The notes under the pieces were generated by a model. That model worked only from the letters and a program-made list of their open reading frames with translations, ran no database searches and was not told where the DNA came from. Shown here piece after piece: positions 1 through 8,948 of a stretch of DNA of 64,000 bases (position 1 is its first letter; every line of letters begins with the position of its first letter). Source of the stretch: Haloarcula nitratireducens (GTDB taxonomy: Archaea > Halobacteriota > Halobacteria > Halobacteriales > Haloarculaceae); contig NZ_RKLT01000017.1 in NCBI RefSeq assembly GCF_019599505.1, forward strand, positions 1-64,000, given 5' to 3'. Made by a program: the position numbers and the translations under genes.

Positions 1-622
1 AGGCCTCGACCAGCGTGTCGGGCACCGACGAGAGGCCGGCGTAGAAGATGATGAACATGAACGGCGTCCAGTTCCACGTGTCCAGTAAGATGACCGTCAA
101 CAGCGGGATGTCCGAGAGGAAGTTCGGGGCCGCGAAGGGGGTCAGCGTGTTGATGACGTACGGAATGACGCCGATTTCGGTGTTCAGCATGATGCGGCCG
201 ATGGTCGCGAGCGAGACGGGTGCGACGGCCATCGGAAGGATGAACAGGACTCGGTAGAACGACTTCGCCCGACTGGAGTCGACGCCGGCGACGAACGCGG
301 CCAGCACGAACCCCAGAAGCGTCTCCAAGAACAGCGCGCTGACGACGACGGTGACGGTGATGACGAACGAGTGGAACGCACCGCCTCTGGTGAACGCCGT
401 CCGGAAGTTGCGCAACCCGACGAACTCGGCCTCGAAGACGTTCAGCGTCGGCTCCGCTATCAGGCTGAGATAGAGGTCGTAGGCGCCGGGGAAGAAGGTG
501 ATCATCACCATCACCAGCACCATCGGTGCCATGAACCAGTACGGGAGGTAGTCGTTCCAGACGTCCCGCAGGCTCCCGAAGGTCGTCTCGTTTGTCGTTT
601 CTGCTTTCGTTGGTGTACTCAT
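1..622 (-). CDS. CUT1 sugar ABC transporter permease (MalF/UgpA type), 3' end beyond window
   Basis: Membrane subunit of a binding-protein-dependent sugar importer. About 207 codons are visible from ATG at 622; the gene runs off the left edge. Hydrophobic segments are visible near residues 30-50 and 90-118, and in the last 70 residues. The visible part stops at the sequence SSVPDTLVEA, which is where the EAA loop that contacts the ATPase begins in this family. It starts 40 bp after the stop of the binding-protein gene (663-2087), so the two are probably one operon. A second permease and an ATPase are expected to the left. Seen: membrane segments and EAA start. Family assignment is by motif and neighbour; the sugar is unknown. 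Confidence 0.9.
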   Translation of the reverse strand, partial: MSTPTKAETTNETTFGSLRDVWNDYLPYWFMAPMVLVMVMITFFPGAYDLYLSLIAEPTLNVFEAEFVGLRNFRTAFTRGGAFHSFVITVTVVVSALFLETLLGFVLAAFVAGVDSSRAKSFYRVLFILPMAVAPVSLATIGRIMLNTEIGVIPYVINTLTPFAAPNFLSDIPLLTVILLDTWNWTPFMFIIFYAGLSSVPDTLVEA

Positions 623-662
623 GGGAAGTGTGGGAAAATAGTGTGTCTGGCGAGGGGTTCCG

Positions 663-2087
663 TTATCCGCTGTAGATGTCTTCGGCGACTTTCGCCGCCT
701 GCGTCATCGCCTCCTCGGCGGACTTCTGCCCGGCGATGGTACGCTGCAGTTCCTCGGAGTAGCGCTGGCCCCACTCGGGGTACTTGCGGTCGAATGGGTC
801 CGGCGCTGCGACCTGCAACGATTCGAGCGATATCTGTGCGTAGTCTTCGCCGACTTTCGAGCGGTAGTCCTCGTTCTCCCAGATGGACTGGCGCACCGAG
901 AACACGCCGCTGCTCTCCGTGTGCATCCAGAGGTCGGTCGGCTGGGAGGTCGCCCACAGCATGAACAGGAACGCCTGCTCGGAGTTCTTCGCGTTCTTCG
1001 AGGTGGAGATCTGCCAGTTGAACGCGTTCGGGTTGAGTTCGCCGCCCTCCGGCTTCGGCACTTTCGCGATTCGGACGGTATCGGCGACGCTCGACTCGTC
1101 GTTGGTCAGTCCGCCCCAGAACATGTTGGCGTCGGCGACGATGTGACCGGCGTTACCTTCCGCCATCGTCGCTTGGACGTCGGACCAGGTCTGGGTCGAC
1201 GCGCCCTCCGGGCCGTAGTCCTGGAGCAGTTTGCTGTACCAGTCGGCCGCTTCGATGACGCCCTGGGTGTCGAGACCGGAGTCGTTCGGGAACTCGGTCC
1301 AGAGCTTGGTCCCCTTCTGTCGAAGCAGCGTGTTCAGGATGTAGATGTTCATCCCGTAGCCCTTCTGCCCGCGGCCGGCCGTGCCGACGATGTCGGACTC
1401 GTTCTCGTGGATGACTTTCGCGTTCTCGCGGTGTTGTGCCCACGTTTCGGCGACTTCGAGACCGTGCTTATCGTAGAGGTCCTTCCGGTAGAACTGGGTC
1501 TGGACCTCGACCGTGATCGGCAGACCGGTCCAGTTGTCGCTGTAGCCGCCACCGTGCGCCTGCCACCGGGACGCCTCGAAGAGGTCATCGGGTTTGTACC
1601 AGCCCTCGTCGTAGAGGCTGCCGTCGTCGAAGTACGGATCCAGAGGCTGGAGCCACCCCTCGTCGCGGAACTGGTTGACGACCTGGTCCATGAAGAAGAC
1701 GTCGAACTGCCCGGCCCCGGTGCTCACGTCGGTCTGCCGCTTGGTCCGGAACTGCTGTTCGGGCAGGATGTTCCACTGGACGTCGATTCCAGTGAGTTCC
1801 TCGAACACGGGGATAGCGGGCTTGATGGCGTCGACCCACGGGTGCTGGACCGCACCGATGTTGATCTGGTCGCCGTCGAACTGTTTCCAGTCGATGTCCG
1901 CGTCGTACTTGCTCAGGGGAATCGCGAGGTCGTCTGAATCGCCACCGGTGGACCCGTTCCCCGAGCCGTCGCCGGTCGATCCACCGCCGCTCGAGCCATC
2001 GCCGCCTCGCGTACACCCGGCGAGGCCGCCGAGTATCCCCACACCTGTCGCTTTGATGAACTTCCGCCTGGTATTGTCAATTGGCAT
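663..2087 (-). CDS. CUT1 sugar ABC transporter substrate-binding lipoprotein
   Basis: Extracellular sugar-binding protein of 474 aa. The N-terminus has a twin-arginine motif (TRRKFIK, residues 6-12), a hydrophobic stretch and a lipobox LAGC with Cys at residue 25, followed by a Gly/Ser/Asp linker to about residue 55, so it is exported folded and lipid-anchored. The body looks like family 1 (MalE-type) solute-binding proteins. ATG at 2087 lies about 28-35 nt below a TATA-like element (2115-2122), consistent with its own leaderless promoter. It precedes the permease at 1-622. The ligand cannot be read from sequence; the nearby aldolase, SDR and GlpR-like regulator suggest a hexose or related sugar. 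Confidence 0.9.
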   Translation of the reverse strand: MPIDNTRRKFIKATGVGILGGLAGCTRGGDGSSGGGSTGDGSGNGSTGGDSDDLAIPLSKYDADIDWKQFDGDQINIGAVQHPWVDAIKPAIPVFEELTGIDVQWNILPEQQFRTKRQTDVSTGAGQFDVFFMDQVVNQFRDEGWLQPLDPYFDDGSLYDEGWYKPDDLFEASRWQAHGGGYSDNWTGLPITVEVQTQFYRKDLYDKHGLEVAETWAQHRENAKVIHENESDIVGTAGRGQKGYGMNIYILNTLLRQKGTKLWTEFPNDSGLDTQGVIEAADWYSKLLQDYGPEGASTQTWSDVQATMAEGNAGHIVADANMFWGGLTNDESSVADTVRIAKVPKPEGGELNPNAFNWQISTSKNAKNSEQAFLFMLWATSQPTDLWMHTESSGVFSVRQSIWENEDYRSKVGEDYAQISLESLQVAAPDPFDRKYPEWGQRYSEELQRTIAGQKSAEEAMTQAAKVAEDIYSG

Positions 2088-2114
2088 GTTCTGCTACCAC
2101 ACGATGGACAATGG

Positions 2115-2122
2115 TATTATAA
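2115..2122 (-). promoter_or_regulatory. TATA box of the CUT1 binding-protein gene
   Basis: On the minus strand the AT-only octamer TTATAATA lies 28-35 nt upstream of the ATG at 2087, in an otherwise GC-rich context. This is the usual distance for a haloarchaeal leaderless or near-leaderless promoter. No clear operator palindrome is seen next to it. Confidence 0.6.
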
Positions 2123-2290
2123 CATTTAATCCTTGCCATACCATCGGCCGGTACGCCGTCACAGACGCCCGAATTCCGTGAAAGAGGAGGAGATTTTGCG
2201 TAACTAGATCTGTGCGGTGGACCGAACCGACTGCCCGGTCTTTATCGCAGCGGTAGCCGCTGTAACGGGACTACCGACGATTCCCGCGCG

Positions 2291-3070
2291 TCAGTCGTAC
2301 GCTCCGGACTCGAACACGTCTTCGACGAGCTCCGTCTCGTCGAACAGGTCGCGGTAGTCTTCGGGCACACGCTCGTCAGTGACGAGGAGGTCGATATCCT
2401 CGACCGACCCGAACCGGCGGAAGCTCTGCTCACCGAACTTCTGCGCGACAGCGACCACGACAGTCCGGGCGGAGTGCTCCACGACGAGCTGCTTGATCTT
2501 CGCTTCGGACTCGTTCGGTGCCGACAGCGTGCCGTCGGCACCGATACCGTTGACGCCGATGAACGCGATGTCGAAGTTGGAATTGCCGATGTAGTCCTCC
2601 GTCGTCGGCCCGATCAGCGCTTTGGTCTCGTTGCGGTACTCTCCACCGGTCATCTTCACCGTACCGCCCGATTTCGCCAGTTCGAGTACCAACATCGGAG
2701 AGCTCGTGACAGCGATGATCGAGCTATCGTCCGGAGCGGCCTTGGCGACTTGCATCGTCGTCGTCCCGGCATCGAAGTAAACGACGTGACCCTCCGAGAT
2801 CTCCTCGACCGCTCGGTCGGCGATCGCCTGTTTGCGCTCTAAGTGCTGGATGAGACGCCGATTGAACGACCGTTCGATACCCACGTTCGTCATCGGGACG
2901 ACGCCGCCGTGCGTTCGCTCGACGAGGTTTCGCTCGGCGAGGTCACGGAGGTCGCGTCTGATGGTCGACTCTGACACGTCGAGGCGAGTGGCCAACTCCT
3001 CGACCGAGAGGCCGCCGTGCTTCGTCACTAACTCCGTGATGGAGCGCCGACGCTCTTCGGGCGTCGTCAC
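2291..3070 (-). CDS. DeoR/GlpR-family transcriptional regulator
   Basis: Probable sugar-phosphate-responsive repressor of 259 aa. Residues 5-57 form the DeoR winged helix (recognition segment DVSESTIRRDLRDL), followed by the family signature VERTHGGVV. The C-terminal DeoR sensor domain has the phosphate-binding motif FDAGTTT near residues 99-105 and FIGVNGIG further on. The start is GTG at 3070; no in-frame ATG fits better. In haloarchaea the GlpR members of this family control fructose and glucose metabolism, and here the gene sits between a sugar importer and an aldolase gene, all on the same strand. It is inferred to regulate these neighbours; the effector is not known. Confidence 0.88.
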   Translation of the reverse strand: MTTPEERRRSITELVTKHGGLSVEELATRLDVSESTIRRDLRDLAERNLVERTHGGVVPMTNVGIERSFNRRLIQHLERKQAIADRAVEEISEGHVVYFDAGTTTMQVAKAAPDDSSIIAVTSSPMLVLELAKSGGTVKMTGGEYRNETKALIGPTTEDYIGNSNFDIAFIGVNGIGADGTLSAPNESEAKIKQLVVEHSARTVVVAVAQKFGEQSFRRFGSVEDIDLLVTDERVPEDYRDLFDETELVEDVFESGAYD

Positions 3071-3145
3071 GGGGCAGCACCCCGAGGCCGGTTCGTTCGT
3101 CGTGCCGGTGCGGTTAGCATGCCTAAGCGTAACAGCGAGTCGTAT

Positions 3146-3985
3146 TTACGTTTCTCGCCCGCTCGCGATGGCCGCCTGCTCCGCTTCGTCCCACACTTCC
3201 TCGACGGACGCGCCTTCGTGGACGATGTCCATGAGCGCGGAGACCGTTCGCTCCGGGTCCTCGGACTTCCAGATCGTCCGACCGATCATCAGGCCGCGGG
3301 CACCGGATTCCATGGCTCCCTCGACGGATTCCAGCATCGCGCGGGTGGTGCCGGTGGCCGGGCCGCCGAGAATCATCACGGGGACCGGCGAGTTCTCGAC
3401 GAGCGGCTCGAACGTCTCGACGCTGCCGGTGTAGGGCGCTTTGAGGATGTCCGCGCCGAACTCCCAACCCATGCGCATCGCATCTTCGACGAACTCTACG
3501 TCCGTCTCCAGCTTGTCCGGGACGCGTCGGCCCCACATGACCGGCTCGACGACCAGCGGGATGCCGGTCCCGCGGAGGTCCTCGGCGAGCTCGGCGATGT
3601 ACTCGACGTTCCGGCGGAACGTCTCGGTGTCGTCACGTCCGAACACGAGCACCGTCTTGACGCCGACGGGGTCGAGTTCCGCGAGGAACTCGGCGTCGAA
3701 CGCTGGCGTCCAGAGGTCCTCGTCGTGGTCTCGGCCCGGGCTGGTCGACCACGTCACGACGTCCGCGGTGAGAATGACGTCGACGTCAGCCTCCGCGAAG
3801 CGGTCCTGGTAGTGACGGGCCATGTGCGGCCCGACGAGGACGCCGTCCGGTTCGCCCGCGAGGACCTTGTCGATAGTCTCTATTGGGTTCTTGAATCCGT
3901 CAGGCGCACCGAGGCTGAGTCCGTGATCTAGCGCTACGACGACTGCGTTCCCCGACGGAGTGTCGAGGAGTGTCTCTGTACTCAT
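3146..3985 (-). CDS. Class I aldolase, DhnA/LsrF-type (fructose-bisphosphate aldolase class I family)
   Basis: Cytosolic TIM-barrel aldolase of 279 aa. The N-terminal ALDHG motif (18-22) and the Schiff-base lysine in the motif DILKAPYTG (Lys182) mark the archaeal class I FBP aldolase/DhnA group, which also holds sugar-phosphate aldolases and LsrF. Near the C-terminus GLMIGRTIW matches the phosphate-binding strand. ATG at 3985 is preceded by a TATA-like element (4017-4023). Downstream is the GlpR-like regulator (75 bp gap). It probably cleaves a ketose phosphate derived from the sugar imported by the CUT1 system; the exact substrate (fructose-1-phosphate, FBP or other) is not decided by sequence alone. 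Confidence 0.82.
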   Translation of the reverse strand: MSTETLLDTPSGNAVVVALDHGLSLGAPDGFKNPIETIDKVLAGEPDGVLVGPHMARHYQDRFAEADVDVILTADVVTWSTSPGRDHDEDLWTPAFDAEFLAELDPVGVKTVLVFGRDDTETFRRNVEYIAELAEDLRGTGIPLVVEPVMWGRRVPDKLETDVEFVEDAMRMGWEFGADILKAPYTGSVETFEPLVENSPVPVMILGGPATGTTRAMLESVEGAMESGARGLMIGRTIWKSEDPERTVSALMDIVHEGASVEEVWDEAEQAAIASGRET

Positions 3986-4046
3986 TGGCTCCAGTTACTC
4001 AGTGTGAACCCATCCACATAACTATTCTCCTACCGGGTGATGACAA

Positions 4047-4829
4047 TCAGATTATTCGCCACCCTCCATCGACCATCAACACCTCGCCAGTCACGTAATC
4101 GGCGTCGTCACTGGCGAGGTAGAGGGCTGCACCGGCAACGTCTTCCGGTGTGCCCGCGCGGCCGGCCGGGACCGGTTTGATGAGTTCGTCTTTCGCCGCT
4201 GCCGCGGGCGCGTCCTCCGACCAGCCGTCGATGAACTCGGTGGCTATCTGTCCGGGCCCGACTGCGTTCACCCGGATGTCGTGGTCTGCCAGTTCGAGTG
4301 CGGCACCACGGGTGATCATCTTGACCGCGGCCTTCGTCGAGTCGTACTGTATCTGGTCGCGCTGGGCGACGAACGAACTGATCGAGGCCGTATTGACGAT
4401 TGCCCCGTCGGTCTCGCGGTCGATCATATCCTGTGCAGCGGCCTGACAGCCGAAGAACACTCCCTTCGCGTTGACCTGGTGTATCTTCTCGAACTCCTCT
4501 TCACTGACGTCGAGCAAACTCCCTCCGATGAACAGTCCCGCGTTGTTCACCATCACGTCGACACCGCCGTACTCTCGGGCGCGTTCGACGACCGCACGAA
4601 CGTCGTCGGCGTCCGAGACGTCCGTCTGTACGAACTCGGCGGTACCACCTCGCTCCCGGATGACCTCGTGGGTCGGCGTCTCTGCGGCCTTGGGTTCGGG
4701 CTCGATGTCCGCGTTGAGGACCGTCGCTCCCGCGTCCGCGAATCTACTGGCGATCTCTCGTCCGATTCCGGAGCTCGCTCCAGTGACTATGACGGTGTCC
4801 CCGTCGAAGTCTGAACTGTAGTCGGGCAT
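4047..4829 (-). CDS. SDR-family NAD(P)-dependent oxidoreductase
   Basis: Classical short-chain dehydrogenase of 260 aa. It has the nucleotide-binding motif TGASSGIG (16-23), NNAG (95-98) and the catalytic set Ser near 151, Tyr162 and Lys166 (motif YDSTK). The C-terminal VTGEVLMVDGGW is typical. A longer reading frame extends to 4919, but the ATG at 4829 fits the family start and lies 26-32 nt below a TATA-like GTTTAAC (minus strand, 4855-4861), so I use 4829. The acidic Asp after strand 2 suggests NAD preference, which is an inference. It is the outermost gene of the minus-strand sugar block and probably oxidises a sugar or sugar alcohol. Confidence 0.87.
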   Translation of the reverse strand: MPDYSSDFDGDTVIVTGASSGIGREIASRFADAGATVLNADIEPEPKAAETPTHEVIRERGGTAEFVQTDVSDADDVRAVVERAREYGGVDVMVNNAGLFIGGSLLDVSEEEFEKIHQVNAKGVFFGCQAAAQDMIDRETDGAIVNTASISSFVAQRDQIQYDSTKAAVKMITRGAALELADHDIRVNAVGPGQIATEFIDGWSEDAPAAAAKDELIKPVPAGRAGTPEDVAGAALYLASDDADYVTGEVLMVDGGWRII

Positions 4830-5761
4830 CGTCACACAGTCGGTCGAGATACAGGTTAAACATTTGGGTGAGCGGCGGCCCGCGCGGTTCTCCGAGATAC
4901 GGGATCGTCTCTCCATCAATTGTTTCTCCTCGTTTTACGCTGATTAGCCCGGAAAACGCCCAAAAACAACGCCCGCATAGTTCATTGGTAACACGTCACG
5001 CTCTCCGTAGTAGCAGCATCAGTTGGTTTAATCATGGACGATACGTAGCAACCGAGGAATCTTTTGACTGCTTTCTCGTTAGTTTAAGATATAGTATGAA
5101 GCATCAGGCATAGCTTCCATCCGTCCGCCCCGTTCGGTGACGGTCTGTCGGTAGCAAGAGTTGCGTCGACCGCTACGCGGCTCCGGGGTAGTCCACGACG
5201 GGTCTCGTCGTGCCTGTTCTGACCGGTGGGGGTACCACGGTCAACGGCCATAGAGATAACAGATATACACTTGTTCCCGCAGCGCGGGCAGTCACCGGAT
5301 TCGTGCTCACGTGCATACCCTCTGCCTCGAATCCGGATAACGCACGTACGATTGTTATATACATCCCGGTTCAACCGTCGGGTGAGATCGAGTCTCGGGA
5401 GAATACTACAGAGATGGGGTCTCCTACAGACGTAATCTGAACTATGTGAAAGTACGGTTCTCGAATAAGACCAAATAGAGAGACATACTTCTAATTTGGG
5501 CGCATAATTTGATATAATAGCTATTAAATATCCTATATGGCCATATATAAGATGAATACTCTCGAATTTGGGAGCACAATAACAGATAAGGGCACAAATA
5601 GTCTATATGTGGATATTATCGACTTGCCATCTCCAGTCTCCGAGAGAGGGCCGCGAACTCACGAATCCTCTCCGCACCGTAGCAGCGGGAGAACGCGGTC
5701 GAGACGCGGGGTCGAGTGAAGTACGTACAGTTTTACGCCAGACGGGCAAATCGGGTGACAG
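4830..5761. other. AT-rich intergenic region with short repeats, no convincing gene
   Basis: The 932 bp between the SDR gene and the helicase gene hold no reading frame with recognisable protein similarity. The part 5440-5600 is markedly AT-rich compared with the rest of the window. It contains a perfect 14-bp palindrome TATATGGCCATATA (5534-5547) and two copies of a 16-bp direct repeat (5493-5508 and 5565-5580, two mismatches). A short minus-strand frame at 5084-5374 includes a CPRCG motif like a zinc ribbon, but it has no family support. The region could be a decayed mobile-element flank or a regulatory region. Confidence 0.5.
5493..5580. repeat. Two 16-bp direct repeats with a palindrome between them
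   Basis: AATTTGGGCGCATAAT at 5493-5508 recurs as AATTTGGGAGCACAAT at 5565-5580 (14 of 16 bases identical, 72 bp apart). The perfect palindrome TATATGGCCATATA (5534-5547) lies between the two copies. A weaker related string follows near 5588. Function unknown; located about 180-270 bp upstream of the helicase gene. Confidence 0.55.
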
Positions 5762-7984
5762 ATGTCGCTCCTGTTCGACCACGTCATCGGGCAGTTCGAA
5801 CTCGATGAGGCCGCGCTGTATGCGGCTACCGGCGAAGATCTCGAGGAGAGTGGTCCGGTCGTCCCCGCACGTCCCGTCGCCGAGTTCGCGGACGATCACG
5901 TATCGCTCTCCCACCCGGACGAAGAGTGGACGTGTATCCCTCTCCACGGCGACGATTCGGCGGTCCCCACGGGGTCGTTCGTGGCTTTTACCGACCACTC
6001 GATACGCGGGCCGATCTTCGTCTTCGAACGCGACGGGGAACGGGACTTCCTTGACGCCGACGACTTCGGTGCGACGCGGCTGGCCGACCGCATCCGCTTC
6101 TGGCACTCCGATTTCGTGCCCGAGACGTACCCGCCGACGTACGACTCGCCGATAGACGACAGCGAACCGCCGCGGAATCCGACCGGCGGGGCGCTCGTCG
6201 AGGACTTGCTCGAACACGTCGAACGCGAACGCACGGCGACCCGGGACGAGAACCGAGAACGAACAGCGCGTCGCTCGGCAACCGCTATCTACGACGAGGG
6301 CGGCGACGCCGTCCCCGAACTCCGCCCGGTCGGTGCCGACGGTGACGGCGAGTACCGGTTCCGAGTCGAGGTCCCCGAACACCTCGAAAACCGCCGCGAC
6401 GGCGACTGGGCGTACTTCGTCGAGTCGGAGTTCGGTATCTACGAGGGCAACGAGGTTCTGGTTCGGCGAGCAGACGGCTTCGACGATAGCCCGTTTCCCA
6501 TCGAGGCGACGGTGAAACGCATCCGGGGGCTGAACCTCTGGGTGACCGTCGACTGGGCCGACGTAGACGGGGCGACCAACGTGGGAAACGAGCTCTCGAA
6601 CGGCGACGAGACGTACGGCCTCACGGCGCTGTTGAACCCGGTCCCGTTCGACCGCGAGCGGAGCGCGATCGAGGAGCTGCGGGACCACCCGTTCCAGGCG
6701 GTACTGGCCGGCGAGCGCCCGATCACGTTCACCAACGGCGCGGCCGCCCGGAGCGACCCTTTCGACGACGAACTGAACCAGGAACAGCAACTGGCGGTCG
6801 AACACGCCCTCCTGGCCGACGACCTGCTGTGTATCCACGGGCCGCCCGGAACGGGGAAGACGCGCACGCTCGTCGAGATCGTCCGTCGGGCGGTCCAGGC
6901 GGGCGAGAGCGTTCTCGTCTGTGCCGATTCGAACCAGGCCGTCGACAACCTCCTCGCCGGCGCTTCGACGACCGACGACCCGGATCCGCGGTCGCTGCAC
7001 GCCTACGGGCAACACGGTGACGACGAGTTCACCCTCGACCGCGTGAACGAGGGACAGTCGGCGAACGACGTCGTCTCGCGCGGGTATAGCGACGTTCCGG
7101 GACGGGCCGAGGTCGTCGCGGCGACGAACAACAGCGCGGCGACGCTCGCCCGGGAGTTCGATCTCCTTGTCCTCGACGAGGCGACCCAGTCCACCTGTAC
7201 GGCGTCGTGCATCCCGCTGACTCGGGCGAAGCGGATCGTCCTCGCGGGGGACCACCGCCAGCTCCCGCCGTACAGCGCCAGCGAGGAGCCACCGGACTCC
7301 AACTACGGCCACTCGCTGTTCGAACACCTCTACGCCGACGGCGGCGTCTACGACGGCGTCGGACTCCAGTTGCAGACGCAGTACCGAATGCATCGTGACA
7401 TCGCGTACTTTCCGAACCGACAGTTCTACGACCGGACGCTACGCAACGGCCGCAGTATCGACGCGTTGCCTGACAGACCGGCGATCGAGGGGTACAACGT
7501 GGGCGGCCGCGTCGAGACGGTCGAGCACTCGAAGGCGAATCCGACCGAGGCTCGCCTCGTCGCTCACGTCGTGAGTGAGTTACTGGACGACGTCCCGGCC
7601 GACGAGATCGGCGTCATCACGCCCTACACCGCACAGGTGGCACGAATCCGGGAGGTACTCGGCGACGCCGTCGCTTCCGCCGACCGCATCACGGTCGACA
7701 CTATCGACTCCTTCCAGGGCGGGGAGCGAACCGCGATCGTCCTCTCGCTCGTCCGGAGCAACGGCGACGGCGACGTCGGCTTTCTGGGTCGACCGACGGA
7801 CGGTCCCCGTCGCTTGAACGTCGCGCTCACGCGTGCGAAACGCTACTGCGCCATCGTGGCCGACTGGCACACGCTCCGATACGACGCCGACGGGAAGTGC
7901 ACGGACCTCTACGACGAGTTTTATCAGTTCTTCGAGAATACCGACCGGCTGAACGTCGTCGACCCCGAGTTCATCCCGATCTGA
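5762..7984 (+). CDS. Superfamily 1 (UPF1/Dna2-like) DNA/RNA helicase
   Basis: ATP-dependent helicase of 740 aa. About 330 N-terminal residues are not recognised. The SF1B core follows: Walker A GPPGTGKT near 360-367, motif II LVLDEATQS near 469, GDHRQLPPYS (motif III), QYRMH near 540 (motif IV), VITPYTAQV, DSFQGGE near 650 (motif V) and NVALTRAK (motif VI). The order matches UPF1, Dna2 and SMUBP-2 relatives. No nuclease motif is evident, unlike fused RecB-helicase proteins. ATG at 5762 lies 26-31 nt below TTTTAC (5731-5736). It is a stand-alone gene behind an AT-rich gap and unrelated to the sugar genes around it; nucleic-acid processing is inferred. Confidence 0.88.
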   Translation: MSLLFDHVIGQFELDEAALYAATGEDLEESGPVVPARPVAEFADDHVSLSHPDEEWTCIPLHGDDSAVPTGSFVAFTDHSIRGPIFVFERDGERDFLDADDFGATRLADRIRFWHSDFVPETYPPTYDSPIDDSEPPRNPTGGALVEDLLEHVERERTATRDENRERTARRSATAIYDEGGDAVPELRPVGADGDGEYRFRVEVPEHLENRRDGDWAYFVESEFGIYEGNEVLVRRADGFDDSPFPIEATVKRIRGLNLWVTVDWADVDGATNVGNELSNGDETYGLTALLNPVPFDRERSAIEELRDHPFQAVLAGERPITFTNGAAARSDPFDDELNQEQQLAVEHALLADDLLCIHGPPGTGKTRTLVEIVRRAVQAGESVLVCADSNQAVDNLLAGASTTDDPDPRSLHAYGQHGDDEFTLDRVNEGQSANDVVSRGYSDVPGRAEVVAATNNSAATLAREFDLLVLDEATQSTCTASCIPLTRAKRIVLAGDHRQLPPYSASEEPPDSNYGHSLFEHLYADGGVYDGVGLQLQTQYRMHRDIAYFPNRQFYDRTLRNGRSIDALPDRPAIEGYNVGGRVETVEHSKANPTEARLVAHVVSELLDDVPADEIGVITPYTAQVARIREVLGDAVASADRITVDTIDSFQGGERTAIVLSLVRSNGDGDVGFLGRPTDGPRRLNVALTRAKRYCAIVADWHTLRYDADGKCTDLYDEFYQFFENTDRLNVVDPEFIPI

Positions 7985-8290
7985 CCGACTGACGGTGTTT
8001 CAGCGACGTTCGCCTCTCCCGTTGCGAATTTGCGACGACACGGAGACGAGCACGCTCAAAATAGGAATATACGCGCGAATACTAATACCAAGTCAACAGA
8101 TATGCGTCTATTATGACGCATGTAACGCCAAAATGTGCATAGATATTCGAATACAGACGCACTTGACATCGAACGCTGGCTGCTGTTTCCATCGAAAGCG
8201 AAGCCGAAGACGAGTCGAGAGACTGCGAACGGAGCGCCGACTGGCCGAGGCGATGCCAACACCGAAGTCTCCACGTCCCCTTGGTATAGC
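7985..8290. other. Intergenic region with a 20-bp inverted repeat
   Basis: The 306 bp between the helicase and the lipoprotein gene have no convincing gene. The middle part is AT-rich and carries a perfect inverted repeat with 7-bp arms (8102-8121). No TATA box is obvious just upstream of the lipoprotein start at 8291. Confidence 0.5.
8102..8121. repeat. Perfect inverted repeat (7-bp arms, 6-bp spacer)
   Basis: ATGCGTC and GACGCAT are separated by TATTAT, giving a symmetrical 20-bp element about 120 bp after the helicase stop. It could be an operator for the downstream gene or a transcript hairpin. No U-tract follows, so a terminator role is weak. Confidence 0.5.
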
Positions 8291-8929
8291 ATGGCATCCG
8301 CTGGCTGGGCTCCGTCGGCCGCTCTCGTCGCCCTCGTCTGCTTGGCCGGATGTGGGTCGCTCTTCGGCGGGGGAACAGACTCGACGGGGGCAGGTGTAAC
8401 GCCAGCGCCGGTTCCCGACATCGAGACGCTGACGCCGCGTGCAGTCGCGGCCGACGGCAACGGTCGAGCGCTGGCCGGGGGGATGAACGCGGAGACGAAC
8501 CTGACCGAGACGACGGTCACGACCGCTCGTACCGTCGCCCAACCTCGCTATCTCTCGCTCCGCCCGAACTGTAAGCGACCGCCCGGGCTGGTCGTCCACA
8601 TTCAGATCAACGCGCTCCGGAACAACGACCCGGCGACCGACGAGGGAATCAACACGACGTGGCAGTTCGCAGCGCCGTCGAACCGGGAGACCGTCGGGTC
8701 GTACGCGAACTTCGTCGAGATCGTCACCGACCAGTATCGCCCGCTACTGCGCGCGTCGACGGTCACCTACGAGACGCTCGAACAGCGGGGCGGCCGCGCC
8801 TCTCAGCGCGTCGTCGTGAGCGACGGAACCGAGACGACGGCGTACGTGTGGTACCTCGAACTCCAGACCGTCCAGACGACGGAGCCGTACGGCGGTTGCT
8901 GGATGACAACGGGCGTCGTCGCCGAGTGA
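8291..8929 (+). CDS. Haloarchaeal lipoprotein, DUF4864-like
   Basis: Predicted membrane-anchored extracellular protein of 212 aa. From ATG at 8291 the N-terminus is a hydrophobic signal with lipobox CLAGC (Cys21), followed by a Gly/Thr/Pro linker, so this start is preferred over an in-frame ATG at 8135 that would bury the signal. The C-terminal 110 residues have the pattern of DUF4864 (WQFAAPSNRETVG, QYRPLL, ASQRVVV, YVWYLELQ, GGCWMT), a small domain with an NTF2-like look. Function unknown. It is convergent with the acyl-CoA synthetase gene, 19 bp apart, and does not look co-regulated with either neighbour. Confidence 0.72.
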   Translation: MASAGWAPSAALVALVCLAGCGSLFGGGTDSTGAGVTPAPVPDIETLTPRAVAADGNGRALAGGMNAETNLTETTVTTARTVAQPRYLSLRPNCKRPPGLVVHIQINALRNNDPATDEGINTTWQFAAPSNRETVGSYANFVEIVTDQYRPLLRASTVTYETLEQRGGRASQRVVVSDGTETTAYVWYLELQTVQTTEPYGGCWMTTGVVAE

Positions 8930-8948
8930 CGCGTCTCTCAGATGGCGC

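Noticed and set aside
4830..4919. Extended N-terminus of the SDR protein from ATG 4919
   Set aside because: The extra 30 residues are Arg/Cys-rich and outside the SDR pattern, and the TATA-like box lies inside this stretch, pointing to the ATG at 4829.
5084..5374. Minus-strand frame with a CPRCG motif, as a zinc-ribbon or transposase remnant
   Set aside because: Only one half of a Cys pair set is present, the rest is without similarity, there is no promoter, and an alternative frame is equally open. Kept as part of the AT-rich intergenic note.
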